DNA of 15,382 nucleotides from JALOAF01 sp035446765 (GTDB lineage: Bacteria > Patescibacteriota > Gracilibacteria > Absconditabacterales > Absconditicoccaceae): positions 1-15,382 of the forward strand of contig DAOTFU010000023.1 of the NCBI GenBank assembly GCA_035446765.1. The letters are read 5' to 3'. The notes under the pieces are model-generated. The model made no database searches. It was not told the origin of the DNA and saw nothing but the letters and a program-made list of their open reading frames with translations. Positions 7,922 to 15,382 of the stretch are shown here, one piece after another. Position numbers and translations under genes: made by a program. Each line of letters opens with the position of its first letter. Position 1 is the stretch's first letter.

Positions 7922-9190
7922 CTATTCTTCCATTTCATTTAAATATTGTTCATAAGAAGATTCTATATTATCATCTTCTGGTAATTCTACTTTTTTTACT
8001 CTCTTTCATTTCTTTCTTTTTCACATCCTTTCCAACTCTTCTATTTTAGCAATATCATCTTCAATTCCAAGTATTTTTTGCAATCATTCATGGTCCTTCA
8101 ATTTTTGTATCACCTTTTGCTCTATCTGTCTCACTCTCTCTCTAGTCACATCAAACTCTTCTCATACTTGTTCCAAAGTATACCTTGGACCATCTATACC
8201 ATATCTCATTTTTATAATTTTTGATTCCCTATCATCAAGCATTGCCAGTATTGTGTCTAGATTTTTCCTCAAAGAATTCTTGTCTGCAAATTGATCGGGT
8301 CTCAGAGTGTTGCCATCTTCAAGTAAATCCGCCAGAGTATCTCTTCATTCATCACCAACCTCTCTATCCAATGACACATTTCCAAAAATCACTTCTTCAA
8401 GTTTTTTTATTTTTTTTATAGGAAAATTTAATTCCTTTCATATCTCTTTACTGGTTGGTTCCCTACCAAATTTCTGAAATAATAATTGATATGTTTTATT
8501 ATAACTATTTATTTCGTCAATCAAATGCACAGGTATTCTTACGTTTTTTGTCATATCAGCTATTGCCTTTGTGATAGACTGTTTTATCCACCAAGTAGCA
8601 TAAGTAGAAAACTTAAATTCTTTGTCTGGATCAAACTTTTCAATAGCTTTAATTAAACCTATATTTCATTCTTGTATCAAATCTGAAAAACTCAATCTAC
8701 TTCCAAAAAATCTTTTTGCTATACTAATTACCAATCTTAAATTGGACTCAATTAGTTTTCTTTTTGCATCTTCATCTCATTTCTTTATTCTCCTAGCAAT
8801 ATCTCTTTCTTGCTCTCAAGTAAGTAGAGGAATTTTAGATATATCATTAAAATACAATTTTATAAAATCTTTAAACTGTTTGTCATTTGTCCTATAAATA
8901 GTTTCATATAATTCCAGTTTACCAAGCTTTGATTCTTTTACCAAATCTTTAGATTCTTCTTCTAATATTTCTTCAATAGTAATTATTTTTATACTAAGTT
9001 TATCGGCCAAATCATAAAATTTTTCCAATAATTTTGCACTCATATCCATATCATCTATTTCAGAAATTATATCTTCTTCATTTACAGATCAATTTTTATA
9101 TCAGGCACTCAAAAGCACTTGTAAAGACTTGGTAAGCTCAGATATATCATCTTGAAATTTTTCCCACAATTGCTGTTTAATTTTAGGCAT
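7922..9190 (-). CDS. rpoD: Primary RNA polymerase sigma factor (sigma-70/SigA)
   Basis: This housekeeping sigma factor directs RNA polymerase to -10/-35 promoters. The 422 residues contain a region 1.1-like helical N-terminus (1-50), region 1.2 with YFNDISKIPLLTGEQE (113-128), region 2 with NLRLVISIAKRF and DLIQEGNIGLIKAIEKFD, region 2.4 with STYATWWIKQSITKAIAD (195-212), region 3 with GREPTSKEIG (242-251), and region 4 with YTLEQVGEEFDVTRERVRQIEQ (337-358). After region 4 (ending about 372) a 50-residue tail follows, first basic (KRKKGKRVKK) and then acidic, which is longer than usual. The consensus-like promoters in this window fit its conserved recognition regions. UGA is read as Gly in TGEQE and QEGNIG, while TGG encodes both W in ATWW. 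It stops at TAG and lies upstream of gyrB. Confidence 0.93.
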
Positions 9191-9216
9191 CTATTGTTTA
9201 AATAAACAAAATAAAT

Positions 9217-9244
9217 TTGACAAATATCATATTTTATATATAAT
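9217..9244 (+). promoter_or_regulatory. Consensus sigma-70 promoter for a candidate small RNA
   Basis: TTGACA (9217-9222), a 16-base spacer and TATAAT (9239-9244) match the consensus at all twelve positions. It points away from rpoD toward the 3' end of mscS. No protein gene starts downstream on this strand before the terminator at 9281-9323. Confidence 0.65.
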
Positions 9245-9250
9245 AATAAG

Positions 9251-9323
9251 TGTGTAGTAGAGTCTTGTACTCAAATAAGTAAATAAACGAAATATTCACA
9301 AAAAGTATTTCGTTTATTTTTTT
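9251..9323 (+). ncRNA. Candidate small RNA of about 73 nt
   Basis: A consensus promoter ends at 9244 and a strong terminator ends at 9323. Between them there is no start codon with a useful frame. The predicted transcript has a short 5' hairpin (GAGT...ACTC, 9260-9272), an AT-rich single-stranded stretch and the 14-bp terminator stem. Its last bases are antisense to the mscS stop region (9314 onward). I recognise no known RNA family. It is a prediction from promoter and terminator only. Confidence 0.4.
9281..9323. terminator. Strong terminator, probably bidirectional
   Basis: AAATAAACGAAATA (9281-9294) pairs perfectly over 14 bases with 9306-9319, followed by T to 9323 on the plus strand. 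On the minus strand the tail (TTTACTTATTT) is weaker. It ends the candidate RNA and probably also mscS, whose TAA lies in the stem. Confidence 0.8.
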
Positions 9324-10414
9324 AAATCATATTTATATAGAGTTTGAGTAGGATAAGCAAATTCTATTCACTCTTTTTCAAAAGCTTCTATTATTCAAAG
9401 TAAAACTCTCTCATGTATATCTAGAGACAACAAATATTCTGGTTGTTCTATATCATAACTAATATAAAAATCTATACTATAAGAATTTAATTCATTTAGA
9501 TAACATCGCTCAAAAGTAGTAAAGTCTATTTTATCTATTACTTTTTCCAATATCTCCGGTATCTTTTTCAGCTTTTTAGCTGCTATTTGATAGGTAACTC
9601 AAACTTTAAATCTCTTTCTCCTATGTGTCATTTGACCATAATTTATTACTTCTGTGCTAAGTATATTACCATTTGGTATAACGATCTCTTGTCAAGCAAC
9701 CGACAACAAGTGTGTTGCTTTTAAATTTATATCCTTTACTGTACCAGCTCTTTCTTGGCTTCATTCTCAAACTACTATATAATCTCAGACATTAAATGGC
9801 CTAGACATTATAATAGAAAAAGAAGCAAATAAGTCTGACAATATGTTTTGTAAAGCAAAGGCTACTGCAATTGAAGCGACTCACAAACTAGCTACCAAAG
9901 GTGTAAGATCTATTCATATATTTGTCAAAAATATCAATATACCAATTATCCAAACTAATATATTCACTATCATTTGTATAGTTTTTTTTGCTGTCTTATC
10001 TTCCTTCATATTTTTCTTTTTAAAAAGACCAGACAAGAAAAAAGTAAATATTTTTACTACAAATCTGATGATCTGTATAGTAACAACAAACAAAAATAAT
10101 ACATTTACAACAAAGTCTATCTTATCAGGTAATTTTAATATTTTTAGTGGTATATAAATTTCTATCATAAGAAAAAACCACTTTGGAAGTATTTTTATAA
10201 AGTTTAATAAAGTAATACCAATATTTTCTTCCGTTTTATTTTGTGTATAGACCTTGATAGCATTGTGCACATGCTTCATAATAAATTTAAGTCAAAAATA
10301 TACTACAAAAAATACAATTATTGCCAAGAAAATACTATAAAGCTCATTACCCAAAAATTCTATAGATAGAAACTTATTTACAATGTCTATTTTCTCAAAA
10401 AATACATTTTCCAT
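9314..10414 (-). CDS. mscS: MscS family mechanosensitive ion channel
   Basis: This inner-membrane channel releases solutes on osmotic downshock. The 366-residue protein has hydrophobic helices at about 24-46, 75-93, 101-127 and 146-166, then the pore helix PLVASLGVASIAVAFALQN (172-190), followed by ILSDLFASFSII and RPFNVGDYI (205-213). The soluble beta domain includes GTVKDINLKAT and IPNGNILS (246-253), with EFAYPTQTLY close to the end. These are the hallmarks of MscS. The four or so membrane segments make it slightly larger than E. coli MscS (three). Several pore-region glycines are UGA. ATG at 10414 is preceded by A/T only. The TAA (9316-9314) lies in the terminator stem. Confidence 0.9.
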
Positions 10415-10453
10415 TATTTTTAATACAAAAAATAATAAAAGACTTACAAAAAA

Positions 10454-10481
10454 TATATACAAATTTTACAACACATATCAA
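10454..10481 (-). promoter_or_regulatory. Possible promoter of mscS
   Basis: On the minus strand TTGATA (10481-10476), a 16-base spacer and TATATA (10459-10454) would start a transcript about 33 bases before the mscS ATG. In such AT-rich DNA the -10 match has limited weight. Confidence 0.35.
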
Positions 10482-10539
10482 CACAAAATACTTGAAAACA
10501 AAAGACATTTTCTTAATTTCTACATATATAAAAAAAAAT

Positions 10540-10597
10540 ACTTTTAACTTTTCACTTTTAACTTTTCACTTTTAACTTTTCACTTTTAACTTTTAAC
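10540..10597 (+). repeat. ACTTTTAACTTTTC tandem repeat upstream of ruvA
   Basis: Four copies of a 14-base unit (starting at 10540, 10554, 10568 and 10582) are each made of two heptamers, ACTTTTA and ACTTTTC. They end 10 bases before the ruvA start in the 192-base mscS-ruvA spacer. The rest of that spacer is AT-rich with no clear ruvA promoter. Confidence 0.85.
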
Positions 10598-10606
10598 TAT
10601 ACTAAG

Positions 10607-11158
10607 GTGTTTCATTATGTAAACTGAGAACTTAAAAGAGAACAAAACAATACATTCATTGTCAATTGATTTATCTGAATACAAGTACTATATTTTGGAA
10701 AAAAAGAAAAATGAGAATTTTTTTTGTACCCACACTTGGATGACAACAAAAAAACTATAAATTATTTTGCATTCGACACATCATTACAAAAAGACACTTT
10801 TGAAGAGGTGCTAAAAGTAAATTGAGTTTGACCAAAAACAGCTTTTCAAATAGTTCAACTTCCAAAAGACAAATTAGATCTAGCTATCAAAACTTTAGAT
10901 GCAAAGTTTTTTCAATCTATACCAGGTATTTGACCCAAATCAGCCAAAAAGATACTATTAGAACTTAAATGAAATTTTGAATTTGATGATATTCAAAAAA
11001 TGGATATAGACCAAAAATTATACAAAAATATTATAAGTTCATTGAGATGATTTTGATACGATACTAGCTCTATCAAGTCAACACTACAAAAATATGATTG
11101 AAAAATCACCAAAGAAAATATGAGCGAAGTAATTAAACGAGTAATTTCACAAATTTAA
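10607..11158 (+). CDS. ruvA: Holliday junction DNA helicase subunit RuvA
   Basis: RuvA binds Holliday junctions as a tetramer and loads the RuvB motor for branch migration. The 183 residues show an N-terminal OB-like domain (YVNGELKRE; about 1-60), two helix-hairpin-helix motifs, LKVNGVGPKTAFQI (69-82) and IPGIGPKSAKKILLEL (105-120), and a C-terminal domain III (ISSLRGFGYDTSSIKSTL, 143-160) that contacts RuvB. UGA encodes glycines in both HhH motifs. The start is GTG at 10607: no ATG exists in frame and the N-terminus then aligns with MIGRLRG-type starts. An AAGG touches the GTG, too close to serve as a ribosome binding site. lepA follows 26 bases later. ruvC begins at 15137; ruvB is not in the window. 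Confidence 0.88.
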
Positions 11159-11184
11159 TTCCCAATAACAAAAATATTGTAAAA

Positions 11185-13343
11185 ATGAAAATTAGAAATT
11201 TTTGTATTATAGCACACATAGATCATTGAAAATCTACACTAGCAGATAGAATGCTAGAAATGACTGGTACAATCAGAAAATNNNNNNNNNNNNNNNNNNN
11301 NNNNNNNNNNNNNNNNNNNNNNNNNNNNNNNNNNNNNNNNNNNNNNNNNNNNNNNNNNNNNNNNNNNNNNNNNNNNNNNNNTGAAAATCTACACTAGCAG
11401 ATAGAATGCTAGAAATGACTGGTACAATCAGAAAATCAGATAAAAATCAAGTATTAGATCGTATGGATCTAGAACAAGAGAGGTGAATTACAATCAAGCT
11501 GACTCCAGCTAGGATGCGCTGGAAATGATATGAGTTTAATCTAATTGATACACCAGGACATGTAGATTTTCAATATGAAGTATCTCGTTCTTTAGCTTCT
11601 GTAGAATGAGCAATTTTATTGGTAGATGCCAGTCAATGAATACAAGCACAAACACTCTCTACATTGTATCAAGCAATAGACCAAAATTTAGAAATCATAC
11701 CAGTGCTAAACAAAATAGATCTACCAGCTGCAAATCCAGAGAGAGTAGCACAAGAGATAGAAAATCTAGTCTGAATAGATAAATCAGAAATCATAGCAGT
11801 AAGTGGAAAAACTGGTCAAAATGTAGAACAAGTTCTAGATATAATTATAGAAAAAATTAAAGATCCAAATACTTTCAAAAAAGAAAATAAAAAAAAATTC
11901 CAAAACCCTGAATTCTGAGCTCTTAATTCTGAAACAATAAATAGAGCTTTAATTTTCGACTCTGTTTACGATACCTACAAATGAGTAGTATCTTATGTAA
12001 AAGTAGTAGATTGAGAAATTAAACCATGAACAAAAATATATTTAGCAAATTCAAAAAATATTATAACACCCACAGAAGTTGGTTATTTTTCACCAGATTA
12101 TAGCAAAGACGACTCTTTAAAAGAATGACAAATATGATATATAGTAACATGAGAAAAATCAGTTCGTGATGCACAAATATGAGACACACTATTGTCTTGA
12201 ATATCAAAAGATAAATTAGAAGACACAGTTTTTTTAAAATCCCTAGCTATACCATGATTTAGAAAATCAAAACCTTTTGTATATGCCTGAGTTTATCCAA
12301 TAGATACTACAGAGTATGACAAACTAAAAGATAGTTTAGAAAAACTATCATTAAATGATAGTTCAATAGAGTATACTATGGAAGATTCTAAAGCCCTTTG
12401 ATTAGGGTTTAGATGTGGTTTTTTATGAATGCTACATATGGATATAATCAAAGAGAGACTTCACAGAGAATTCAATGTAGAAACAATATTTACTACACCT
12501 ACTGTAGTTTATCTAGTAAAATCTAGAAATCTATCATTAGAAAAGATTAAGTCTTGAGCAAATATCACAGAACTAGTAAAGACTTGATACTACAAACACA
12601 TAATCATGTCGTCCTCGAGGGAGTTTACGACCGAAGGACATAAAAATCTCTCTACTTGAGAATTAATAGAAAAATATTCAGAAGAATTAAAACCCCGAAT
12701 GATAGTAAAAGCAGGTTCTGATATACTAGAGCAGGGGATTATAGAAGAAATTTATGAACCAATATCAGAAGTGGAGATAGTATGACCTCAAGAATTTGCA
12801 TGAGAAATTATGAATCTATGTCAAAATTATAGATGAGAAATGAGAAATATGGAACATCTAGATGAAACTAGAGTAGTGTGGAAATACTTGATGCCAATGG
12901 GTGAAATAATTATAGATTTTTATGATAAATTGAAGTCAGCTACCAAAGGGTTTGCTACAATGAACTACGAATTTCAAAAATACAGACAGTCAGACCTAGT
13001 AAAACTCGACATATTTTTGAATAACGAAAAAATAGAAGCTCTTTCTATGATAATACACAAAGATAACTCTTACTATCAATGAAGAGAAATAGTAAAAAAA
13101 TTAAAAGAATTAATACCAAGACATATGTTTGTAATACCAGTACAAGCAGGTATATGAAACAAAATGATTGCTAGAGAAAATATTCCTGCCATGAGAAAGG
13201 ATGTAATAGCCAAATGTTATGGATGAGATGTTTCACGTAAAAGAAAACTCCTTCAAAAACAAAAGGAGTGAAAAAAGAAAATGAAAGCCATGTGATCTGT
13301 AAATGTACCAGGAGACGTATTTATCAAGATGGTAGCCAAATAG
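11185..13343 (+). CDS. lepA: Elongation factor 4 (LepA), interrupted by an assembly gap
   Basis: LepA is a translational GTPase that acts on stalled or mis-translocated ribosomes. G motifs are AHIDHGKST (10-18), DTPGH (70-74), NKID (124-127) and SGK; the EF4 C-terminus is CYGGDVSRKRKLLQKQKEG. A run of 100 N (11282-11381) lies between two identical 55-base copies. Merging the copies removes 155 bases and leaves 2004 bases, exactly 668 codons, so the gene is probably intact with 667 residues. That exceeds the usual 600 or so: about 50 extra residues lie between YLVKS and EIYEPI (396-470, including a repeat element) and about 20 between KDP and RALIFDS (176-202). The start ATG has no Shine-Dalgarno sequence. 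It ends at TAG (13341-13343). The last eight codons recur downstream. Confidence 0.9.
11227..11436. other. Assembly gap with duplicated flanks
   Basis: Bases 11227-11281 and 11382-11436 are identical over 55 bases and flank exactly 100 N. This is the pattern left when two contigs that overlap by one k-mer are scaffolded instead of merged. It is not a biological duplication: collapsing it restores the lepA frame. Confidence 0.9.
11910..11934 (+). repeat. AATTCTGA direct repeat inside lepA
   Basis: AATTCTGA occurs at 11911 and 11925, within a segment of about 20 extra residues before the conserved RALIFDS of LepA. Both TGA triplets are near or in frame. It looks like a degraded short repeat insertion, but the signal is weak. 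Confidence 0.35.
12607..12651 (+). repeat. Interspersed repeat inside lepA, GTCGTCCTCGAGGGAG type
   Basis: This GC-rich stretch has outer arms GTCCTCG and CGAAGGAC that can pair, and it ends in AAAATCTC like the element at 340-368. It is translated as MSSSREFTTEGHKNLS in an insertion absent from usual LepA proteins. The frame stays open. Confidence 0.7.
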
Positions 13344-13355
13344 CAAAAAAAGATG

Positions 13356-13386
13356 CTTGCCCCGCAAAAATGCGGGGTATTTATTA
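13356..13386 (+). terminator. GC hairpin between lepA and the convergent gene, possible terminator
   Basis: CCCCGCA (13360-13366) pairs with TGCGGGG (13371-13377) around AAAA, followed by TATTTATT. It starts with CTTGCCCC like the repeat cores at 961 and 5944, so it may be a repeat element that serves as terminator. The T-tract is imperfect. Confidence 0.5.
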
Positions 13387-13403
13387 AAATGGTTGCTAAG
13401 TAA
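13377..13403 (+). pseudogene. Duplicated last eight codons and stop of lepA
   Basis: Codons 13377-13403 encode VFIKMVAK and TAA, exactly as the lepA end at 13317-13343 (stop TAG). The two copies are in the same frame, separated by 33 bases that hold the GC hairpin. Every difference is at a third codon position: ATC/ATT, AAG/AAA, GTA/GTT, GCC/GCT, AAA/AAG and TAG/TAA. It looks like the remnant of a second, diverged lepA allele. Confidence 0.65.
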
Positions 13404-13407
13404 AAAT

Positions 13408-15000
13408 TTAAACTAAGTTTTCATATTCCTTATTTATTACAAAAGTATTAGCTTGAGTTGTATATTCTCACATATCTTTCCAAAAGGCTGTTTCTTTATC
13501 CCATATATCATACTTTCTATATGATAGTCATTTATCTTTAAAAACCTTTATCAATTCTCAGTTTTTTTGATAAAATCACATTGAGTTTCAGTTTTTTAGT
13601 CTTTGTATTCATTTCTTAAAGTTTCAATCAGTATCAAAAAAGTATAAATTACTTTTATCTCATGCTCAAACAGACGATAAAATATTTTTGATTAAATTAA
13701 CATCATCTATTGTATATTTTGTGGTCCCTTTATTAAATAATTCTTTTCTTCACGTGAAATCTATAATGCCATCCTCATACATTAAAAGAGTTTTATTATT
13801 ATTTCACTCTATTCTTTTTCGAGTTCATTCTTTTGTAGTTCATCAAACTTTTGAAACAAATCTTGATGAATAAAATTCATATTCTGTGTCTCACATGTTG
13901 TTTTTTATTACAAACTTTTCATCTTCTCAAATATTATTAGGAATACTATTGATATCTGAAACCACATTTTCTGTTGCATTTTCTGGTAAAGGCTTTTGAC
14001 CAATTTCAACTACATTAGTTTTGTCACTATCCCATATTATTTGAATTTTTCAATTATTTTCTATTTTCCAAGATCACTTTCATTCTTCTGTATTTCAAAT
14101 AACTCTACCATTAGAGTAAAAATCACGATCATCATAAATCAATACAGAATCTCTAGGAAAACTATCTTTATCAACAAAATATTTAACATCTTTTATACTG
14201 AATAATTTATTATTAAATTGACCTTTTTTATTTAAATCAACCCATCAATCAGGCACTTTAATCGAACCTTCAGTCTCTAATACTATCCATCCATTGTCAA
14301 TTTTAAGTCATTCAGTAATCAAATTTCACTGATTATCAAATTCCAATTTGAAGGTATCACCAGTACCATCTCATATTTTTATATCATCCTCATTAAACTT
14401 ATATGTTACACCATTGGATGTATAACTACCTATATTCATAACTTGAAATTTTTCATTTCATTTATACAAATCATTAACTCATTCTGCTAAACTTAATTTA
14501 ACTCAATCCAACTTTTCAATTATTTTATAAATAGTTTGTGGACCAGCTTTACCATCTACATACGCACCAGTCAGATTTTGTAAAATTCTAACTACACCTT
14601 CATTTACACTATTAGTAAGACCTCCCCAAGATTCAGATCATAATAATTCTAGAGCAGTCTTTCAATTTCAATCTTCTAGTTTATTTCACGATTCATCATA
14701 CTTAGTAGTATCATTTTTAGCTAACATTTGTAAAGCAGCCCTTAAAGAAAATCACAAATAAGTTTCATTAGCAATATTCATTATTTCAGTATAGGCCTTA
14801 GGAGATCATCAAGAAAAATATTCAGCAGATAAAAAATCAGCCAATTGACTTTCTGTTAATGACTCTAAAGCATCAGATCATAAATTTTCCTCCTCAGGCT
14901 TTACTTTAGAATCTATATAATCCGATATATCTTTTTCTAATTCTAAATTAGAAGAATCCAAAACCTCATTCGAGATATTTTGATGTTGTTCTAAAACCAT
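13408..15000 (-). CDS. Hypothetical protein, 530 residues, with a possible peptidoglycan-binding motif
   Basis: I do not recognise the full protein. It is acidic and probably soluble, with no signal peptide or membrane span. Residues 1-30 are acidic and helix-prone. Residues about 131-165 (SVNEGVVRILQNLTG, YVDGKAGPQTIYKI) resemble the LQ..L...VDG..GP.T pattern of PG_binding_1 domains. Residues about 185-480 are beta-rich, with repeated GxW/DGW motifs (DGW at 251, GSWKI at 309, IIWD at 321) and many short YxFxxxG strands. Many glycines are UGA, so it is native to this code. The ATG at 15000 is fixed by a perfect promoter upstream (15059-15031) and lies about 24 bases from the predicted transcript start; the frame is open further upstream but lies before the promoter. 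TAA at 13410-13408; it converges with lepA. Confidence 0.8.
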
Positions 15001-15030
15001 TTTTCTTATTAAACCTAATAAAACACCAAT

Positions 15031-15059
15031 ATTATATCCAAAAAATATGTATTTGTCAA
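15031..15059 (-). promoter_or_regulatory. Perfect consensus promoter of the 530-residue protein
   Basis: On the minus strand TTGACA (15059-15054), a 17-base spacer and TATAAT (15036-15031) match the sigma-70 consensus fully with optimal spacing. The transcript would start near 15024, about 24 bases before the ATG at 15000. Confidence 0.85.
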
Positions 15060-15110
15060 ATTTTATCACACTTTTTTTATCTTGAATAATTATCAAAATT
15101 CCATAACTCT

Positions 15111-15136
15111 TAATTATTAACTTTTCACTATTCACT
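15111..15136 (+). repeat. Heptamer-like repeat before ruvC
   Basis: TTAATTATTAACTTTTCACTATTCACT sits directly before the ruvC ATG. It is related to the TTAACTTTTCACT arrays at 10540-10597 and to (TTCACAA)n at 4941-4974. No separate ruvC promoter is evident. Confidence 0.5.
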
Positions 15137-15382
15137 ATGATATTAGGAATCGACCCATGAATTAAAAAGCTCTGATATGCACTTATACAGCCAGATCTAA
15201 AAATAGTAGAAGCTGGTATTTTAGAGATGGATCCAAAAAAATTTGACAGAATAGAACAGTATTCTAGGATGCTAGAAATACACAATTTTTTTGAAAAATT
15301 GATAAAAACACACAAAATCAAAAAAATATCTATGGAAAAATATTTTGTCACATCATTCAATCTAAAAAATGCAGAATTTGTA
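15137..15382 (+). CDS. ruvC: Crossover junction endodeoxyribonuclease RuvC (3' end outside window)
   Basis: RuvC is the dimeric, metal-dependent nuclease that cuts Holliday junctions after RuvAB branch migration. The 82 residues in view start MILGIDPGIKKLGYAL with the first catalytic acid D6, and contain ISMEKYF with E67 at the position of the second catalytic acid, followed by NLKNAEFV, matching the family. Two glycines in the first 15 residues (DPG, KLG) are UGA. The ATG at 15137 is the only start that yields the family N-terminus. The gene diverges from the 530-residue protein, and the 136-base spacer carries that gene's promoter. Later catalytic residues lie beyond the window. Confidence 0.88.

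Noticed and set aside
10540..10597. CRISPR array
   Set aside because: The units are 14 bases with no spacers between them; it is a simple tandem repeat.
11227..11436. A true tandem duplication in lepA
   Set aside because: Exact 100-N filler and 55-base identity fit a scaffolding artefact, and merging restores the frame.
14878..15360. A 160-codon minus-strand frame running from 15360 to 14878
   Set aside because: Its upstream half overlaps ruvC in antisense and lies before the promoter at 15031-15059. Its last part is the N-terminus of the 530-residue protein, cut at a TGA that is glycine here.
1..15382. tRNA or rRNA genes
   Set aside because: I saw no tRNA-like GGTTC...A loop with matching acceptor stems and no conserved rRNA segments in the intergenic stretches, all of which are under 200 bases.

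Overview
The window comes from an AT-rich bacterium of the Candidate Phyla Radiation that reads UGA as glycine (translation table 25). This is the code known from Absconditabacteria (SR1) and Gracilibacteria (BD1-5). In twelve of the fourteen protein genes UGA falls where the family requires glycine: the LepA P-loop (DHGKST), the KorB CPGCG and GDGD motifs, the RuvA helix-hairpin-helix glycines and the GyrB C-terminal half. TGG still encodes Trp (YATWWIKQ in sigma-70), so UGA is not Trp. The native genes whose ends are in view stop at TAA or TAG. None of the starts examined has a Shine-Dalgarno sequence at a useful distance.

Layout. 1-5152 (+): the 3' part of a 2-oxoacid:ferredoxin oxidoreductase alpha subunit, a four-helix-bundle protein apparently inserted between alpha and beta, the beta subunit, murA, a RdgB/ITPase-type nucleotide pyrophosphatase and a UPF0489-type protein; the last three are joined by 8-base overlaps. 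5144-5874 (-): an unrecognised gene with its own consensus-like promoter and terminator, no UGA-glycine codon and an apparent UGA stop. 5980-9190 (-): gyrB and the main sigma factor. 9217-9323 (+): a consensus promoter running into a strong terminator, a candidate small RNA. 9314-10414 (-): an MscS-type channel. 10607-13343 (+): ruvA and lepA, with a 100-N assembly gap in lepA that looks artificial. 13408-15000 (-): a 530-residue protein of unknown function behind a perfect TTGACA-17-TATAAT promoter. 15137-end (+): the start of ruvC.

The functions are mostly housekeeping: fermentative electron transfer (KorAB), cell wall synthesis (MurA), nucleotide sanitation (RdgB), DNA topology and repair (GyrB, RuvA, RuvC), transcription (sigma), translation (LepA) and osmotic protection (MscS).

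The unusual signals lie on top of these genes. Short palindromic or tandem repeat elements sit inside reading frames and are translated: three in korA, two in the UPF0489 gene, one or two in lepA. They resemble the Rickettsia palindromic elements in behaviour. One family is read in two different frames, and one copy stays open only because UGA is sense. The last eight codons of lepA recur in frame after its stop, differing only at third codon positions. One gene appears to follow the standard code inside a UGA-glycine genome.
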